In this document: positions 18,010 to 27,427 of the stretch, one piece after another
How positions within the stretch are numbered: position 1 is the first letter of the stretch
Layout of the letters: each line of letters starts with the position of its first letter
Origin: Prevotella scopos JCM 17725
GTDB lineage: Bacteria; Bacteroidota; Bacteroidia; Bacteroidales; Bacteroidaceae
DNA: 64,000 bases
Assembly (NCBI RefSeq): GCF_018127785.1
Contig: NZ_CP072389.1
Span: 1,178,001 to 1,242,000 of the forward strand
Direction: 5' to 3'
The notes under the pieces: generated by a model
Database searches by the model: none
What the model saw: the letters and a program-made list of their open reading frames with translations, nothing else
What the model was told of the DNA's origin: nothing
Made by a program: the position numbers and the translations under genes

Positions 18010-18492
18010 CTACTTTTCCGGGTAAACGAGGTTGGCGTCAGTGATGTTGTTCAGCACCTCGGTGAGGAACTTACGTGACTCCCACTTTGCCATAGGCAGG
18101 TCGTGGAGCAGGTAGTTACCGCAGTCGCGTGGTGCAGCACCAGGGATTTCACCCTCAAAGTCGGCAACGAATTGGAAGGTGCGACGCATGAGTTCGACAA
18201 TGTCTTTCGACTCCAGGTCGCCACGAAGGATAAGGTAGTTACCTGTCAAACAACCCATTGGTCCCCAATAGATAACTCGGTCTTTCCACTCGTCATCATT
18301 GCGTAGATAAGTGGCAGCCAAGTGTTCGATGGCGTGGATAGCACCGACGTGCAACACCGGCTCACGATTGGGTTCTTTCATACGGATGTCAAAAGTGGTA
18401 ACAGTCTCGCCACCCACCTCGTCCTTACGACTCACATAAATGCCACGCAGCAAACGTTCGTGGTCAATGGTAAAGGAAGGAATCTTATTCAT
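18010..18492 (-). CDS. luxS: S-ribosylhomocysteine lyase (AI-2 synthase)
   Basis: 160 residues, full family length. Zinc ligands His53 and His57 are in HAIEH and Cys124 in PRDCGNYLL; the catalytic Cys81 lies in GPMGCLTGNYL. It cleaves S-ribosylhomocysteine to homocysteine and DPD, the precursor of autoinducer-2. The gene directly upstream on the same strand encodes the MTA/SAH nucleosidase that makes its substrate, 39 bp away, so the two steps of S-adenosylhomocysteine recycling are coupled. Confidence 0.97.
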   Translation of the reverse strand: MNKIPSFTIDHERLLRGIYVSRKDEVGGETVTTFDIRMKEPNREPVLHVGAIHAIEHLAATYLRNDDEWKDRVIYWGPMGCLTGNYLILRGDLESKDIVELMRRTFQFVADFEGEIPGAAPRDCGNYLLHDLPMAKWESRKFLTEVLNNITDANLVYPEK

Positions 18493-18531
18493 AATTCTTA
18501 CTTAATTCAAAATTCTTATTTAATTCATAAT

Positions 18532-19245
18532 TCAACATTCAGAATTATGAATTGCCTCTATAAAGTGTCTTGTCACCTCAAAACTGCCATTGGCAATGCG
18601 CTCCCAGAAATCGTAATACTGGCTGGCCTTATGATCCTTCAGCGGAACATCACTGATGACACGGAAGGAGACAAAAGGCATGTGATAGATATGGCAGACC
18701 TGTGCGATGGAACAACTCTCCATATCAACAGCTGTTGCCTCTGGGAAGTGGTCCATGATCTCTTGCATCTTCTCACGTGAGTTGACAAACCATTCGCCAC
18801 TGACGGTCAGTCCCGCCTTGACGTGCAGATCCTTACAATCAGATAAGTTATTCAATGACAGTGCTTTCTCAATCAACTCAGCTGGCGCTTTGAAGCGGGC
18901 AGGCATACCGATAATCTGACCGTAAGCCACCTCGTCGCCACAGTAGGCATCATGGTAAGCACACTCCGTTGCCACCACCACATCAGTAACCTCCAATGAC
19001 GTGTCAGCCCCACCAGCGCAACCACTTGAGATAACAAGGTCAGGATGGTAATGATTTATCATCTCCACCGCACCGATGGCAGAGTTAACCTTACCAATAC
19101 CGCACTGCTGCAGGATGATTTCTTTCTCTCCCAACCGTCCCGTAACGAAGTCTTTATGGTTGATATGCTCCGTCTCCGTGTTGGAAAGAATTGCTTTAAG
19201 TTGCTCGAACTCCTTGTCCATAGCAACGATGATTCCTATTTTCAT
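18532..19245 (-). CDS. mtnN: 5'-methylthioadenosine/S-adenosylhomocysteine nucleosidase
   Basis: 237 residues from ATG at 19245 (MKIGIIVAMDKEFEQL), the usual start; an upstream in-frame ATG would add 22 unlikely residues and would lie upstream of the promoter box. Glu12 and the Asp in FRVISDVPLKDH are the catalytic pair; VDMESCSIAQV is the ribose-binding stretch. It hydrolyses MTA and SAH to adenine plus thioribose sugars and feeds LuxS, whose gene follows. A -7 box TACCTTTG (19250-19257) ends only 4 bp before the ATG, so the mRNA may be leaderless. Confidence 0.95.
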   Translation of the reverse strand: MKIGIIVAMDKEFEQLKAILSNTETEHINHKDFVTGRLGEKEIILQQCGIGKVNSAIGAVEMINHYHPDLVISSGCAGGADTSLEVTDVVVATECAYHDAYCGDEVAYGQIIGMPARFKAPAELIEKALSLNNLSDCKDLHVKAGLTVSGEWFVNSREKMQEIMDHFPEATAVDMESCSIAQVCHIYHMPFVSFRVISDVPLKDHKASQYYDFWERIANGSFEVTRHFIEAIHNSEC

Positions 19246-19249
19246 ACTG

Positions 19250-19257
19250 CAAAGGTA
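19250..19257 (-). promoter_or_regulatory. -7 box abutting the nucleosidase start codon
   Basis: Minus-strand TACCTTTG is followed by CAGT and then ATG. Bacteroidota transcripts start about 5-8 nt after this box, so the predicted start coincides with the ATG. Confidence 0.6.
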
Positions 19258-19279
19258 CGAAAAAGTTACAAGTTGGATA

Positions 19280-19308
19280 TTGTAAGTGCTTTGTTTTTTG
19301 TAACTTTG
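19280..19308 (+). promoter_or_regulatory. Promoter of the YfhO-like gene
   Basis: TTG at 19280-19282, 18 bp, TAACTTTG at 19301-19308; 42 bp before the ATG at 19351. Confidence 0.6.
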
Positions 19309-19350
19309 CAAAGATTACTATAAGTCAGACAAAAGCAAAAATAAATAAGC

Positions 19351-21849
19351 ATGAAAACTTGGAAAAGATTTCTACCCGATGTTGTGGTAGTTGTGTTGTT
19401 TGCGGTCATCTCGTTCGCTTACTTCTTTGTACCCGTCACACAGGGTAAGATTCTCTTTCGCCACGATGCCTCTGCAGGTGTTGGTTCGGCACAGGAGATG
19501 ACAGAGTTTCAGAATCGCACAGGTGAGACAACACGTTGGACGAACGCCCTCTTCGGGGGTATGCCTACCTATCAGATGTCGCCATCGTATCAGTCAACTG
19601 ACGGATTGTCGCAGGTGATGAATGCCTATCACCTATGGTTACCAGACAATGTATGGTTTCTTTTTGCCTATCTCCTAGGCTTCTATATCCTGTTGAGAGC
19701 CTTTAACTTCCGCCAGTCGTTGGCAGCCTTGGGTAGTATCATGTGGGCTTTCTCGTCCTATTTCCTCATTATCATTGCTGCCGGTCACCTGTGGAAGGTG
19801 ATGGCACTGGCTTATCTTCCACCGATGATTGCCGGTGTTGTCCTGGCTTATCGAGGACGTTATCTGTCGGGATTCATCGTGACGGCACTCTTCACCGCCT
19901 TTGAGGTGAAAGCCAACCACGTGCAGATGACTTATTATTACCTGTTCATCATCCTCTTCATGGTCATTGCCTATCTCGTGCAAGCCATTCGTGAGAAGCA
20001 GCTTGCCCACTTCCTCAAGGCTACGGGCATATTGGCTATTGCGGCATTGATTGGTGTATTAATCAATCTCTCAAGCCTTTACCACACATGGCAGTATCAA
20101 AAGGAGAGTATGCGTGGCAAGAGCGAGCTGAAAAAGGCAGATGGTGCCAACCAGACAAGTTCAGGTCTTGATCGCGACTACATCACGCAGTGGAGTTATG
20201 GTATTGATGAGACGATGACCCTACTTGTACCTGATGCAAAGGGTGGAGCGAGTGTTCCATTAAGCCAAAGCAGTACGGCTATGTCGAAGGTTGACCCACA
20301 GATACAGTCAATGATTCCTCAGCTTTATGATGCTTTCCCACAGTATTTCGGTACACAGCCGGGTACGAGCGGACCAGTTTACGTGGGTGCCTTCGTGCTC
20401 TTCCTCTTCATCTTGGGTCTTTTCCTTGTGAAGGGTGCAACGAAATGGGCTTTGTTGGCAGCTACAATTCTGTCTGTTCTCCTCGCTTGGGGACATAACT
20501 TCATGGGCTTCACCAACTTCTTCCTCGATTACATCCCAATGTATGCGAAGTTCCGAACGGTGGCAAGTATCCTTGTTATCGCTGAGTTCACCATCCCGCT
20601 TTTGGCAGCACTGACCTTAAAGCGGATTATTGACGAGCCTGACTTACTCAATAAGAAGATGAAGTATGCTTATATCAGCCTCGCTCTGACAGCGGGTGTG
20701 GCAGTCTTAGTGGCTGTATTCCCAGACATGATGGGTCCATTCGTCAGCGATCAGGAACGCCAGATGATAAATGGTATTCAGGGAATGGACGGCAATACGG
20801 CTGGTACCATCCTCTCAAATGTGGCTGCGATGCGTGCTGCAATGGTTAGCGCTGACGCTTGGCGTTCGGTTATCATCATCCTCATTGGCTTTGCCCTGCT
20901 CTTCGCTTATAAGATGAAGAAGTTGCGTGCCGACTATATGATAGCTGGATTGTTGGTGCTTTGCCTCATTGACATGTGGCAGGTAGATAAGCGTTACCTC
21001 AATGACGAGATGTTCGTACCAAAGAGTGAGCGCGATATGCCACAGCAACCAACGGCAGCCGACTTAGAGATTAACAAGGACAAGAGCCTCGACTACCGTG
21101 TACTGAACTTCGCTTCCAACACGTTTAATGAGAATGAGACCTCTTACTTCCATAAGAGCATCGGTGGTTATCACCCAGCTAAGCTCCGTCGTTATCAAGA
21201 GATGATTGATGCTTACATCGCACCTGAGATGCAGAAGACGATGCAGGCGATTGCTGCTGCGGGTGGTAATATGCAGGCGGTGGATGGCGTGAAGACCTTC
21301 CCTGTACTGAATATGCTGAACACGAAGTACTTTATTCTTCCGCTGCAGGGTGGTGCAACGGCACCAATACAGAACCCATACGCACAGGGCAACGGCTGGT
21401 TTGTCGATAAGCTCAACTATGTCAACGATGCCAATGCCGAATATGCCGAGGTGGGTAAGATTGACGTGCGCCATGAGGCTGTTGCCGATAAGAAGTTTGA
21501 AGCAGCTCTCGGTCAGGCAAAGGTGAACGACTCAACAGCAACCGTGAAGCTCGACAAGTATGAGCCTAACAACCTACAATATACCGTCAACTCAAAGAAT
21601 GGTGGTGTGGTAGTCTTCTCTGAAATCTACTATCCTGGTTGGACAGCCACTATCGATGGTCAGCCTGCAGAGCTCGGACGTGTGAACTACATCCTCCGTG
21701 CTGTGAGCGTGAAGCCGGGTAAGCACACCGTAGTCCTCGACTTCCACCCAACAAGTATCTCAACGACTGAGACCATTGCTTACATCGCCTGCATTATCTT
21801 ACTCTTAGCAATTGCGGGAGCAGGGTATGTGGAGTGGAAGAAGAAATAG
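19351..21849 (+). CDS. YfhO-family large membrane protein
   Basis: 832 residues with about a dozen membrane helices in the first 530 residues and one at the C-terminus. After the first helix comes FRHDASAGVGSAQEM, and the large extracytoplasmic domain at about 560-790 contains RVLNFASNTFNENETSYFHK and a C-terminal beta domain (FSEIYYPGWTATIDG). This is the YfhO architecture, related to GT-C glycosyltransferases; in Firmicutes YfhO acts in glycosylating lipoteichoic acid. In Bacteroidota its substrate is not established, so cell-envelope glycosylation is an inference. Standalone gene with its own promoter and terminator. Confidence 0.85.
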   Translation: MKTWKRFLPDVVVVVLFAVISFAYFFVPVTQGKILFRHDASAGVGSAQEMTEFQNRTGETTRWTNALFGGMPTYQMSPSYQSTDGLSQVMNAYHLWLPDNVWFLFAYLLGFYILLRAFNFRQSLAALGSIMWAFSSYFLIIIAAGHLWKVMALAYLPPMIAGVVLAYRGRYLSGFIVTALFTAFEVKANHVQMTYYYLFIILFMVIAYLVQAIREKQLAHFLKATGILAIAALIGVLINLSSLYHTWQYQKESMRGKSELKKADGANQTSSGLDRDYITQWSYGIDETMTLLVPDAKGGASVPLSQSSTAMSKVDPQIQSMIPQLYDAFPQYFGTQPGTSGPVYVGAFVLFLFILGLFLVKGATKWALLAATILSVLLAWGHNFMGFTNFFLDYIPMYAKFRTVASILVIAEFTIPLLAALTLKRIIDEPDLLNKKMKYAYISLALTAGVAVLVAVFPDMMGPFVSDQERQMINGIQGMDGNTAGTILSNVAAMRAAMVSADAWRSVIIILIGFALLFAYKMKKLRADYMIAGLLVLCLIDMWQVDKRYLNDEMFVPKSERDMPQQPTAADLEINKDKSLDYRVLNFASNTFNENETSYFHKSIGGYHPAKLRRYQEMIDAYIAPEMQKTMQAIAAAGGNMQAVDGVKTFPVLNMLNTKYFILPLQGGATAPIQNPYAQGNGWFVDKLNYVNDANAEYAEVGKIDVRHEAVADKKFEAALGQAKVNDSTATVKLDKYEPNNLQYTVNSKNGGVVVFSEIYYPGWTATIDGQPAELGRVNYILRAVSVKPGKHTVVLDFHPTSISTTETIAYIACIILLLAIAGAGYVEWKKK

Positions 21850-22000
21850 AAGCCCCACCCCATCCCTCCCCGAAAGGGGAGGGCGTTGAATGCGGGATAC
21901 CCCCAATCATCCCTGAACTTGCGGTCACTGCCTAAAGTGAAGTGTGGGGATAAGGGGAAGTCATCACAAAAGATGAAGGTTGAAGAAGAAAGAAGAATAA

Positions 22001-22046
22001 AACAGAATACCCTCGCAAGTATGTTAGCTAACGAGGGTATTCCGTT
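22001..22046 (+). terminator. Terminator downstream of the YfhO-like gene
   Basis: GAATACCCTCG (22005-22015) pairs perfectly with CGAGGGTATTC (22032-22042), 16-nt loop, then GTTTAAA. The rest of the 21850-22153 gap carries a G/C-rich inverted repeat (CCCTCCCCGAAAGGGGAGGG near 21863-21885) of the type seen at 23500-23770 and 25250. Confidence 0.75.
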
Positions 22047-22153
22047 TAAATCGAAGAGTGTTTAGAACATAGGCTTTATATGCTTTTATTATATAGGGCT
22101 TATAGCGTTCTTCACCTTTTATATATATTGTAAAACAAGATAACAAGAAAATT

Positions 22154-23479
22154 ATGAGACAACGAGTTGAAAAGAAGCTGAATCAACATTTGATGCTTCC
22201 AATAAAATTATTCATGGGCAGAGAGAAGTCGGGCGGAATCGTTCTGCTTCTCAGTGTAGCCTTGGCAATGGTATTGGCAAACACCAACTTAGCAACAGAT
22301 TACTTTCATTTCTTTGAGCAGGAGGTAGGCTTTATCGTCAACGGAGAGCCTTATCTGAATTATAGTCTGCACCACTGGATTAACGATGGACTGATGGCGA
22401 TGTTCTTCTTTGTGGTAGGCTTAGAATTGAAAAGGGAATTCATCGGTGGCGAACTGGCTGACATCAGAAACACAATTCTGCCCGTGAGTGCAGCAATAGG
22501 TGGAATGCTTGTACCTGCCTTGATATTTTTAAGTCTGAACATAGGTACCCCACAAACGATGGGATGGGGCATACCGATGGCAACAGACATCGCCTTTGCC
22601 TTAGGAGTGATCTATCTCTTAGGAGATAAAGTACCTGCCTCGGCAAAGCTTTTCTTGACAACACTTGCCATAGTAGATGACCTTGGGGCTGTTCTTGTGA
22701 TTGCTTTCTTCTATACTTCCGAACTGTCTATCGTGAGTCTCCTCTTTGGTTTCGCCTTCCTTGCCGTGATGTTTGTAGGTAACAGATTGGGTATTAAGAG
22801 TCTGTTCTTTTATGCCGCACTCGGTATCGGTGGCGTATGGGTGACGTTCTTACTGTCTGGAATCCACGCAACCATCGCAGCCGTACTCGCTGCCTTTATG
22901 ATTCCAGCCGATGCAAGGATTAACGAGTTTGTCTATCTCAAGCGTATGAAGAAACTGACAAGACGTTTCGAGAAAGAGGAACCTAACGAGGTGAGAACCT
23001 TGGAGGAGGGACAGGTGGATGTGTTGACACATATTCAGCATGACACAACGATTGCTATTCCACTGCTGCAACAGCTTGAACACAAACTTGCTCCTATCGT
23101 TACCTTCGTGATTATGCCTATCTTTGCGATTGCCAACGCAGGTATCAGCTTCACGAATTTAAGTCTTTCAGACATCTTCTCTACCCACGTAACACTCGGA
23201 GTGACATTGGGTCTGCTCTTAGGAAAACCGATTGGAATTATTGGAGCAACTTTCTTAATGGTGAAAATGCGTTGGGCAACCCTTCCAAGTGCCATCAACC
23301 GTCGCACACTGCTGGGTCTAGGTATGCTTGCCTCCATCGGCTTCACCATGTCGATGTTCATCTCTACTCTCGCCTTCACCGATGAGCTATTAATGACACA
23401 AGCGAAGTTGGGCATCTTCCTCGCCTCCATCTTAGGTGGAATAGGTGGATATGTACTGCTGAATAAGAAAAGTAAGTAA
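22154..23479 (+). CDS. nhaA: Na+/H+ antiporter NhaA
   Basis: 441 residues, about 12 membrane helices. The ion-binding aspartates are in LAIVDDLGAVLVIAFFYT (the DD pair equivalent to Asp163/Asp164 of E. coli) and ATDIAFALGVI. The start of the protein has ALAMVLANTNLATDYFHF, the family's N-terminal motif. A cytoplasmic loop at about 265-300 is longer than in E. coli NhaA (charged, KKLTRRFEKEEPNEVRT), a feature common in Bacteroidota homologues. It exchanges external H+ for internal Na+ for pH and sodium homeostasis. Confidence 0.95.
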   Translation: MRQRVEKKLNQHLMLPIKLFMGREKSGGIVLLLSVALAMVLANTNLATDYFHFFEQEVGFIVNGEPYLNYSLHHWINDGLMAMFFFVVGLELKREFIGGELADIRNTILPVSAAIGGMLVPALIFLSLNIGTPQTMGWGIPMATDIAFALGVIYLLGDKVPASAKLFLTTLAIVDDLGAVLVIAFFYTSELSIVSLLFGFAFLAVMFVGNRLGIKSLFFYAALGIGGVWVTFLLSGIHATIAAVLAAFMIPADARINEFVYLKRMKKLTRRFEKEEPNEVRTLEEGQVDVLTHIQHDTTIAIPLLQQLEHKLAPIVTFVIMPIFAIANAGISFTNLSLSDIFSTHVTLGVTLGLLLGKPIGIIGATFLMVKMRWATLPSAINRRTLLGLGMLASIGFTMSMFISTLAFTDELLMTQAKLGIFLASILGGIGGYVLLNKKSK

Positions 23480-23617
23480 AAATAAGGAAACAAGCAAACA
23501 ACTGGCCCCTCCCCCGTCCCCTCCCCCGTAGGGAGGGGAGTAGAATGTAACGAAAGCAACCAGCCCCACCCCCAACCCCTCCCCCATAGGGAGGGGAGTA
23601 GAATGCGTGAGAGATAG

Positions 23618-23767
23618 AAGCCTCACCCCCCAACCCCTCTCCGAAGGGAGAGGGGCGTGATTAGCGAGATACCCCTATTGTTTAGGAAAATCTTTTAGTC
23701 ATTCTTTAGCAAATTGTTACCAGCACTCCCCCTCTCTGTAGGAGAGGGGGTTGGGGGGGTGAGGCTG
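23618..23767 (+). mobile_element. 150-bp MITE-like element, copy 1
   Basis: Bounded by terminal inverted repeats (AAGCCTCACCCCC-CAACCCCTCTCC and its complement). The core contains CCTATTGTTTAGGAAAATCT and AGTCATTCTTTAGC. A nearly identical copy in inverted orientation is at 25101-25250. Further isolated ends (CCCCTCCCCCnTAGGGAGGGG) occur at about 23500-23600. Confidence 0.8.
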
Positions 23768-23824
23768 GTAGGGAGTTGGGGCTTCTCTTTTGTCATAATT
23801 TTTCTCATCCCCTTTTTCAAAAGA

Positions 23825-23945
23825 TGCTCTTTTAGCTTCGAATTAACGCCCTTTTGGCTTGCAAAAGATGCCCTTTAAGGCTCTTACTAACGCCCTTTAA
23901 GAGTCCAACTAAGCACCTTTTCTTGCACAACTTTATAACCAACTG
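23825..23945. repeat. 'AACGCCCTTTAAG' repeat cluster, copy 1
   Basis: Alternating words such as ACGCCCTTTTGGCTTG, GATGCCCTTTAAGGCTCTTACTAACGCCC and ACTAAGCACCTTTT. The same array is at about 52262-52355, downstream of the esterase. The remaining gap 23946-24193 is AT-rich with no gene. Confidence 0.75.
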
Positions 23946-24193
23946 ATTTTCTGTTAGTTGCAAACTTGCTTTTTGAGCATATTTCACCGCTTTATTTAAG
24001 CTGTTTTACCCGAATTTATGTAATGATTTTTCAACTCTCACCTGTTAACTTTCAATGCACTAAATTAGAAAGAAAATGCTTTATAATTCATAATGCACAA
24101 TTATAATTACCGATGTTGAAAAATCAACTGGAACTTACTAACCCTTAAAATTCAAATCATAAAGGTCAAAATTCAAACTTCAAAGTTCAAAGA

Positions 24194-25084
24194 TCAATGT
24201 TTTTCTATCGGACAGACAGTAGAGGTCAGTTTCATCTTTTCGACATCAAATGTAGTGAGGTAAGAAGTATCTGCGAAGGCTGTTGAGAGAACGGAGAACC
24301 TCTTTATCCTATATAGGTCGTGACCGTAAAGCATATAGTTAGCAATATCTGTTGTTGTGAAATAAGGTGTCATCGGAGTATGTGAGTGCATTACCTCTTT
24401 TATCTCCTCACCATTCATTGTTATCGGTTGCTCAAGAAAGCTACGGTGATATCTGCGCCAACTGAGCACATTCATCTCCTTATCTAAATCGAAAGAGTAG
24501 TCATCACCAATAGGAATCACCCCATGCTTTGTTGTTCCATGCAGGAGATAGAGTCTATAACCGCCTTTCTCCAAAGGAATTAAGTCCCAATTCAGTCCTG
24601 ATGTGTTAGCTAAGAGAATACTATCTCCCTTCTCCTTTATAACCTTACGAGGTGCAAGCCGCTTTGCTTTGAGCAGTTCAATTTCATTTGGTTTGAGTTT
24701 ACGTGGGGTGGCAGAACTGACATAGAAACTCGTGTCGTTACTTAAGTGGAACGTCAGTTCAAAGACCGTCTGTTCTTTATCAAGATTAGCAAAGATATAA
24801 CGCCAAGTTAAGTTTCCGTCTTCAATAGCGGTAGCAGAATTAATCTCCGCCCTATTGACATTATATTTCATAAGAGAATCAGTAGCTTGCCACGCCAGTT
24901 TCTCAAAAGTATATAACAACATTCCTTCTGCAAGGATAGAGTCATTGATAGCTTGGAAACGCTCTGGAGAAGGTGCGATCAACTTCTTTGGTGCAGTCTG
25001 TGCCTTACCATGAAGAGAAAAACATAAAAGTAGAAGTGCGAACAAGATAACCTTTATCTTGGACTCGCAAAATAATGTTTTCAT
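24194..25084 (-). CDS. Secreted or periplasmic protein of unknown function
   Basis: 296 residues with a signal peptide (hydrophobic stretch at about 10-28, cleavage near KAQT). I do not recognise the family; the sequence alternates short beta-like strands with helices, with no Cys in the mature part that would suggest an enzyme or lipoprotein. It is unusual in context: the gene is bracketed by the two inverted copies of the 150-bp MITE-like element (23618-23767 and 25101-25250), with only 16 bp between its start codon and the right-hand copy. Transcription must therefore begin within or beyond that copy, unless it uses the 16-bp gap. Confidence 0.75.
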   Translation of the reverse strand: MKTLFCESKIKVILFALLLLCFSLHGKAQTAPKKLIAPSPERFQAINDSILAEGMLLYTFEKLAWQATDSLMKYNVNRAEINSATAIEDGNLTWRYIFANLDKEQTVFELTFHLSNDTSFYVSSATPRKLKPNEIELLKAKRLAPRKVIKEKGDSILLANTSGLNWDLIPLEKGGYRLYLLHGTTKHGVIPIGDDYSFDLDKEMNVLSWRRYHRSFLEQPITMNGEEIKEVMHSHTPMTPYFTTTDIANYMLYGHDLYRIKRFSVLSTAFADTSYLTTFDVEKMKLTSTVCPIEKH

Positions 25085-25100
25085 AATAATATTTGTTTAG

Positions 25101-25250
25101 AAGCCTCACCCCCCCAACCCCCTCTCCGAAAGGAGAGGGGGAGTGCAGGTAACAATTTGCTAAAGAATGACTAAAAGATTTTCCTAAACAATAGGGATAT
25201 CACGCTAATCACTCCCCTCTCCCTTCGGAGAGGGGTTGGGGGTGAGGCTT
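25101..25250 (-). mobile_element. 150-bp MITE-like element, copy 2 (inverted)
   Basis: Reverse complement of 23618-23767 with only scattered differences. Followed at 25251-25285 by another short G/C-rich inverted repeat (CCCCCTTCGGGGAGGG) that may terminate the ABC-F gene downstream of its stop. Confidence 0.8.
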
Positions 25251-25288
25251 TTCCCCCTCCCCCTTCGGGGAGGGAAGGGGTGGGGCTT

Positions 25289-26986
25289 TTACTCCTCCAT
25301 CAACTTTCTATATCTACCCTTCTTAATCTCCTCATTGCCAAGACGGCGTGCCTTATTGATTTCGTAATCAGAGAAGCCACCTTCGAAATAGACCACTTCA
25401 CCATTACCCTCAAAGGCGAGGATGTGGGTACAGATACGGTCGAGGAACCAACGATCATGACTGATGACTACCGCACAACCTGCGAATGCCTCAAGACCTT
25501 CCTCCAAGGCACGGAGTGTGTTTACGTCGATATCGTTGGTAGGCTCATCGAGGAGGAGGACGTTGCCTTCCTGCTTCAATGCCATAGCCAACTGAAGACG
25601 GTTACGCTCACCACCAGAGAGTACTGAACAAAGCTTGCTCTGGTCGGTTCCTGAGAAGTTGAAACGTGAGAGATAAGCACGTGAGTTGATGTCACGTCCA
25701 CCCATACGAATTGTCTCGTTGCCTTGCGAAACTACGTCATATACCGTCTTGTTAGGATCGATATCCTTATGCTGCTGGTCAACGTAAGCGAGCTTAACGG
25801 TCTCACCCACCTCAAACGTACCGCCATCTGCCTGCTCCAAGCCCATGATAAGGCGGAAGAGCGTTGTCTTACCCGCACCGTTAGGACCAATGACACCGAC
25901 GATGCCGTTAGGAGGCAACATGAAGTTGAGATCGTTGAAGAGTACCTTCTCGCCAAAAGCCTTCTTTACGTGCTGCGCTTCGATAACCTTATTACCCAAA
26001 CGTGGACCGTTAGGAATAAAGATTTCGAGCTTCTCCTCACGTTGTTTCTGCTCCTCGTTGAGCATCTGTTCGTAAGAGTTCAGACGCGCCTTACCCTTTG
26101 CCTGACGCGCCTTTGGCGCCATGCGCACCCATTCCAACTCACGTTCCAAGGTCTTGCGACGCTTAGAAGCCGACTTCTCTTCCTGCTCCATGCGCTTTGT
26201 CTTCTGATCGAGCCATGAAGAGTAGTTACCCTTCCATGGAATACCCTCGCCACGGTCGAGCTCGAGAATCCACTCGCTCACATCGTCGAGGAAGTAACGG
26301 TCGTGGGTAACAGCGATGACCGTACCCTCATACTGCTGCAAATGCTGCTCCAACCAGTCGATACTCTCAGCATCAAGGTGGTTGGTAGGCTCATCGAGCA
26401 ACAATACGTCTGGCTTCTGAAGGAGCAGACGGCAGAGTGCAACACGGCGGCGCTCACCTCCAGAGAGGTTCGTCACCGGCAAATCGCCCTTAGGACAACG
26501 CAGTGCATCCATTGCACGCTCCAAGCGTGAATCAATATTCCAAGCATCTGTTGCATCGATAATATCCTGCAACTCCGCCTGACGCTGCATCAACTTATCC
26601 ATCTTGTCAGCATCAGAGTAATACTCCTCCAAGCCGAACTTTACGTTGATATCGTCATATTCCTTCAGTGCATCATAGATATGCTGCACACCCTCCATAA
26701 CATTCTCCTTCACGGTCTTAGCCTCATCGAGCGGTGGATCCTGTGGCAGATAGCCCACAGAGTAGCCCGGACTCCATACCACTTCGCCCTGTGTTGGTTC
26801 CACAAGACCAGCGATAATCTTCAACAGCGTAGATTTACCTGCGCCGTTGAGACCAATAATACCTATCTTTGCACCATAGAAGAACGAGAGGTAAATGTTC
26901 TTCAGAATCTGTTTCTGGTTCTGTGGGATAATCTTCGATACACCCACCATTGAGAAGATAATCTTCTTGTCGTCTACTGTTGCCAT
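25289..26986 (-). CDS. ettA: ABC-F translation factor, EttA-like
   Basis: 565 residues from ATG at 26986 (MATVDDKKIIFSMVGVSK). A longer in-frame start exists but lies upstream of the promoter and encodes low-complexity residues. Two NBDs: Walker A GLNGAGKST (about residue 41) and GPNGAGKTT (about 345); signatures LSGGERRRVAL and LSGGERNRLQLA; Walker B VLLLDEPTNHLD and VLLLDEPTNDID. There are no membrane helices; a charged linker (KRMEQEEKSASKRRKTLERE) separates the domains. Length and the arm/linker fit EttA, the energy-dependent translational throttle that binds the ribosomal E site. Confidence 0.93.
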   Translation of the reverse strand: MATVDDKKIIFSMVGVSKIIPQNQKQILKNIYLSFFYGAKIGIIGLNGAGKSTLLKIIAGLVEPTQGEVVWSPGYSVGYLPQDPPLDEAKTVKENVMEGVQHIYDALKEYDDINVKFGLEEYYSDADKMDKLMQRQAELQDIIDATDAWNIDSRLERAMDALRCPKGDLPVTNLSGGERRRVALCRLLLQKPDVLLLDEPTNHLDAESIDWLEQHLQQYEGTVIAVTHDRYFLDDVSEWILELDRGEGIPWKGNYSSWLDQKTKRMEQEEKSASKRRKTLERELEWVRMAPKARQAKGKARLNSYEQMLNEEQKQREEKLEIFIPNGPRLGNKVIEAQHVKKAFGEKVLFNDLNFMLPPNGIVGVIGPNGAGKTTLFRLIMGLEQADGGTFEVGETVKLAYVDQQHKDIDPNKTVYDVVSQGNETIRMGGRDINSRAYLSRFNFSGTDQSKLCSVLSGGERNRLQLAMALKQEGNVLLLDEPTNDIDVNTLRALEEGLEAFAGCAVVISHDRWFLDRICTHILAFEGNGEVVYFEGGFSDYEINKARRLGNEEIKKGRYRKLMEE

Positions 26987-27010
26987 TAATTCTTTCGTTT
27001 GTTTTGTAGG

Positions 27011-27042
27011 CAAAGATAACGAAAATAATTCATATTGGCAAA
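27011..27042 (-). promoter_or_regulatory. Consensus promoter of the ABC-F gene
   Basis: Minus strand: TTTG (27042-27039), 20 bp, TATCTTTG (27018-27011), then 24 bp to the ATG. Confidence 0.8.
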
Positions 27043-27190
27043 TCAAGACAGAAGGACAGAATGATGGGGGAAGACATAATGACAAAAGAGACAGAAGACA
27101 GAATGCGTTTATTGAAAAGACATAATGACAAAAGGACAGAAGGTAAAATGACAAAAGAAACAAGAGATGCGATGGCAAAAGACTGAAAAG
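27043..27190. repeat. Degenerate purine-rich GACAnAATGACAAAAG repeat
   Basis: Repeated variants of AGACAGAATGA, GACATAATGACAAAAG and GACAGAAGG with a strong purine bias on the plus strand. No convincing reading frame. Similar words (AGACAGAATGACACAAAGACA) are near 63200. Confidence 0.55.
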
Positions 27191-27261
27191 TAAGGGAGTA
27201 TCTCATATCTTTTTCTTTATCAAATTCCTTGCAAAGATACTCTCGAAACGAATTATTTATG

Positions 27262-27269
27262 TATCTTTG
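27262..27269 (+). promoter_or_regulatory. -7 box of the tandem membrane-protein genes
   Basis: TATCTTTG, preceded by GAATTATTTATG. The same block recurs upstream of the third copy (about 28236-28256) with the box changed to TATCTTCG. Confidence 0.5.
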
Positions 27270-27427
27270 CCGACGGTATTCGATGCTTGAATGGTGGTGT
27301 AACTTATTGATGAACAATCATAATAACACTGGTTATCCTTTGATTTGCCGACTTTTATCAAATAACTATTCATGCGTTTTTTATCTCCTTCATTGGGATA
27401 GAATTACATTTGAAAACAAAAGTAATT

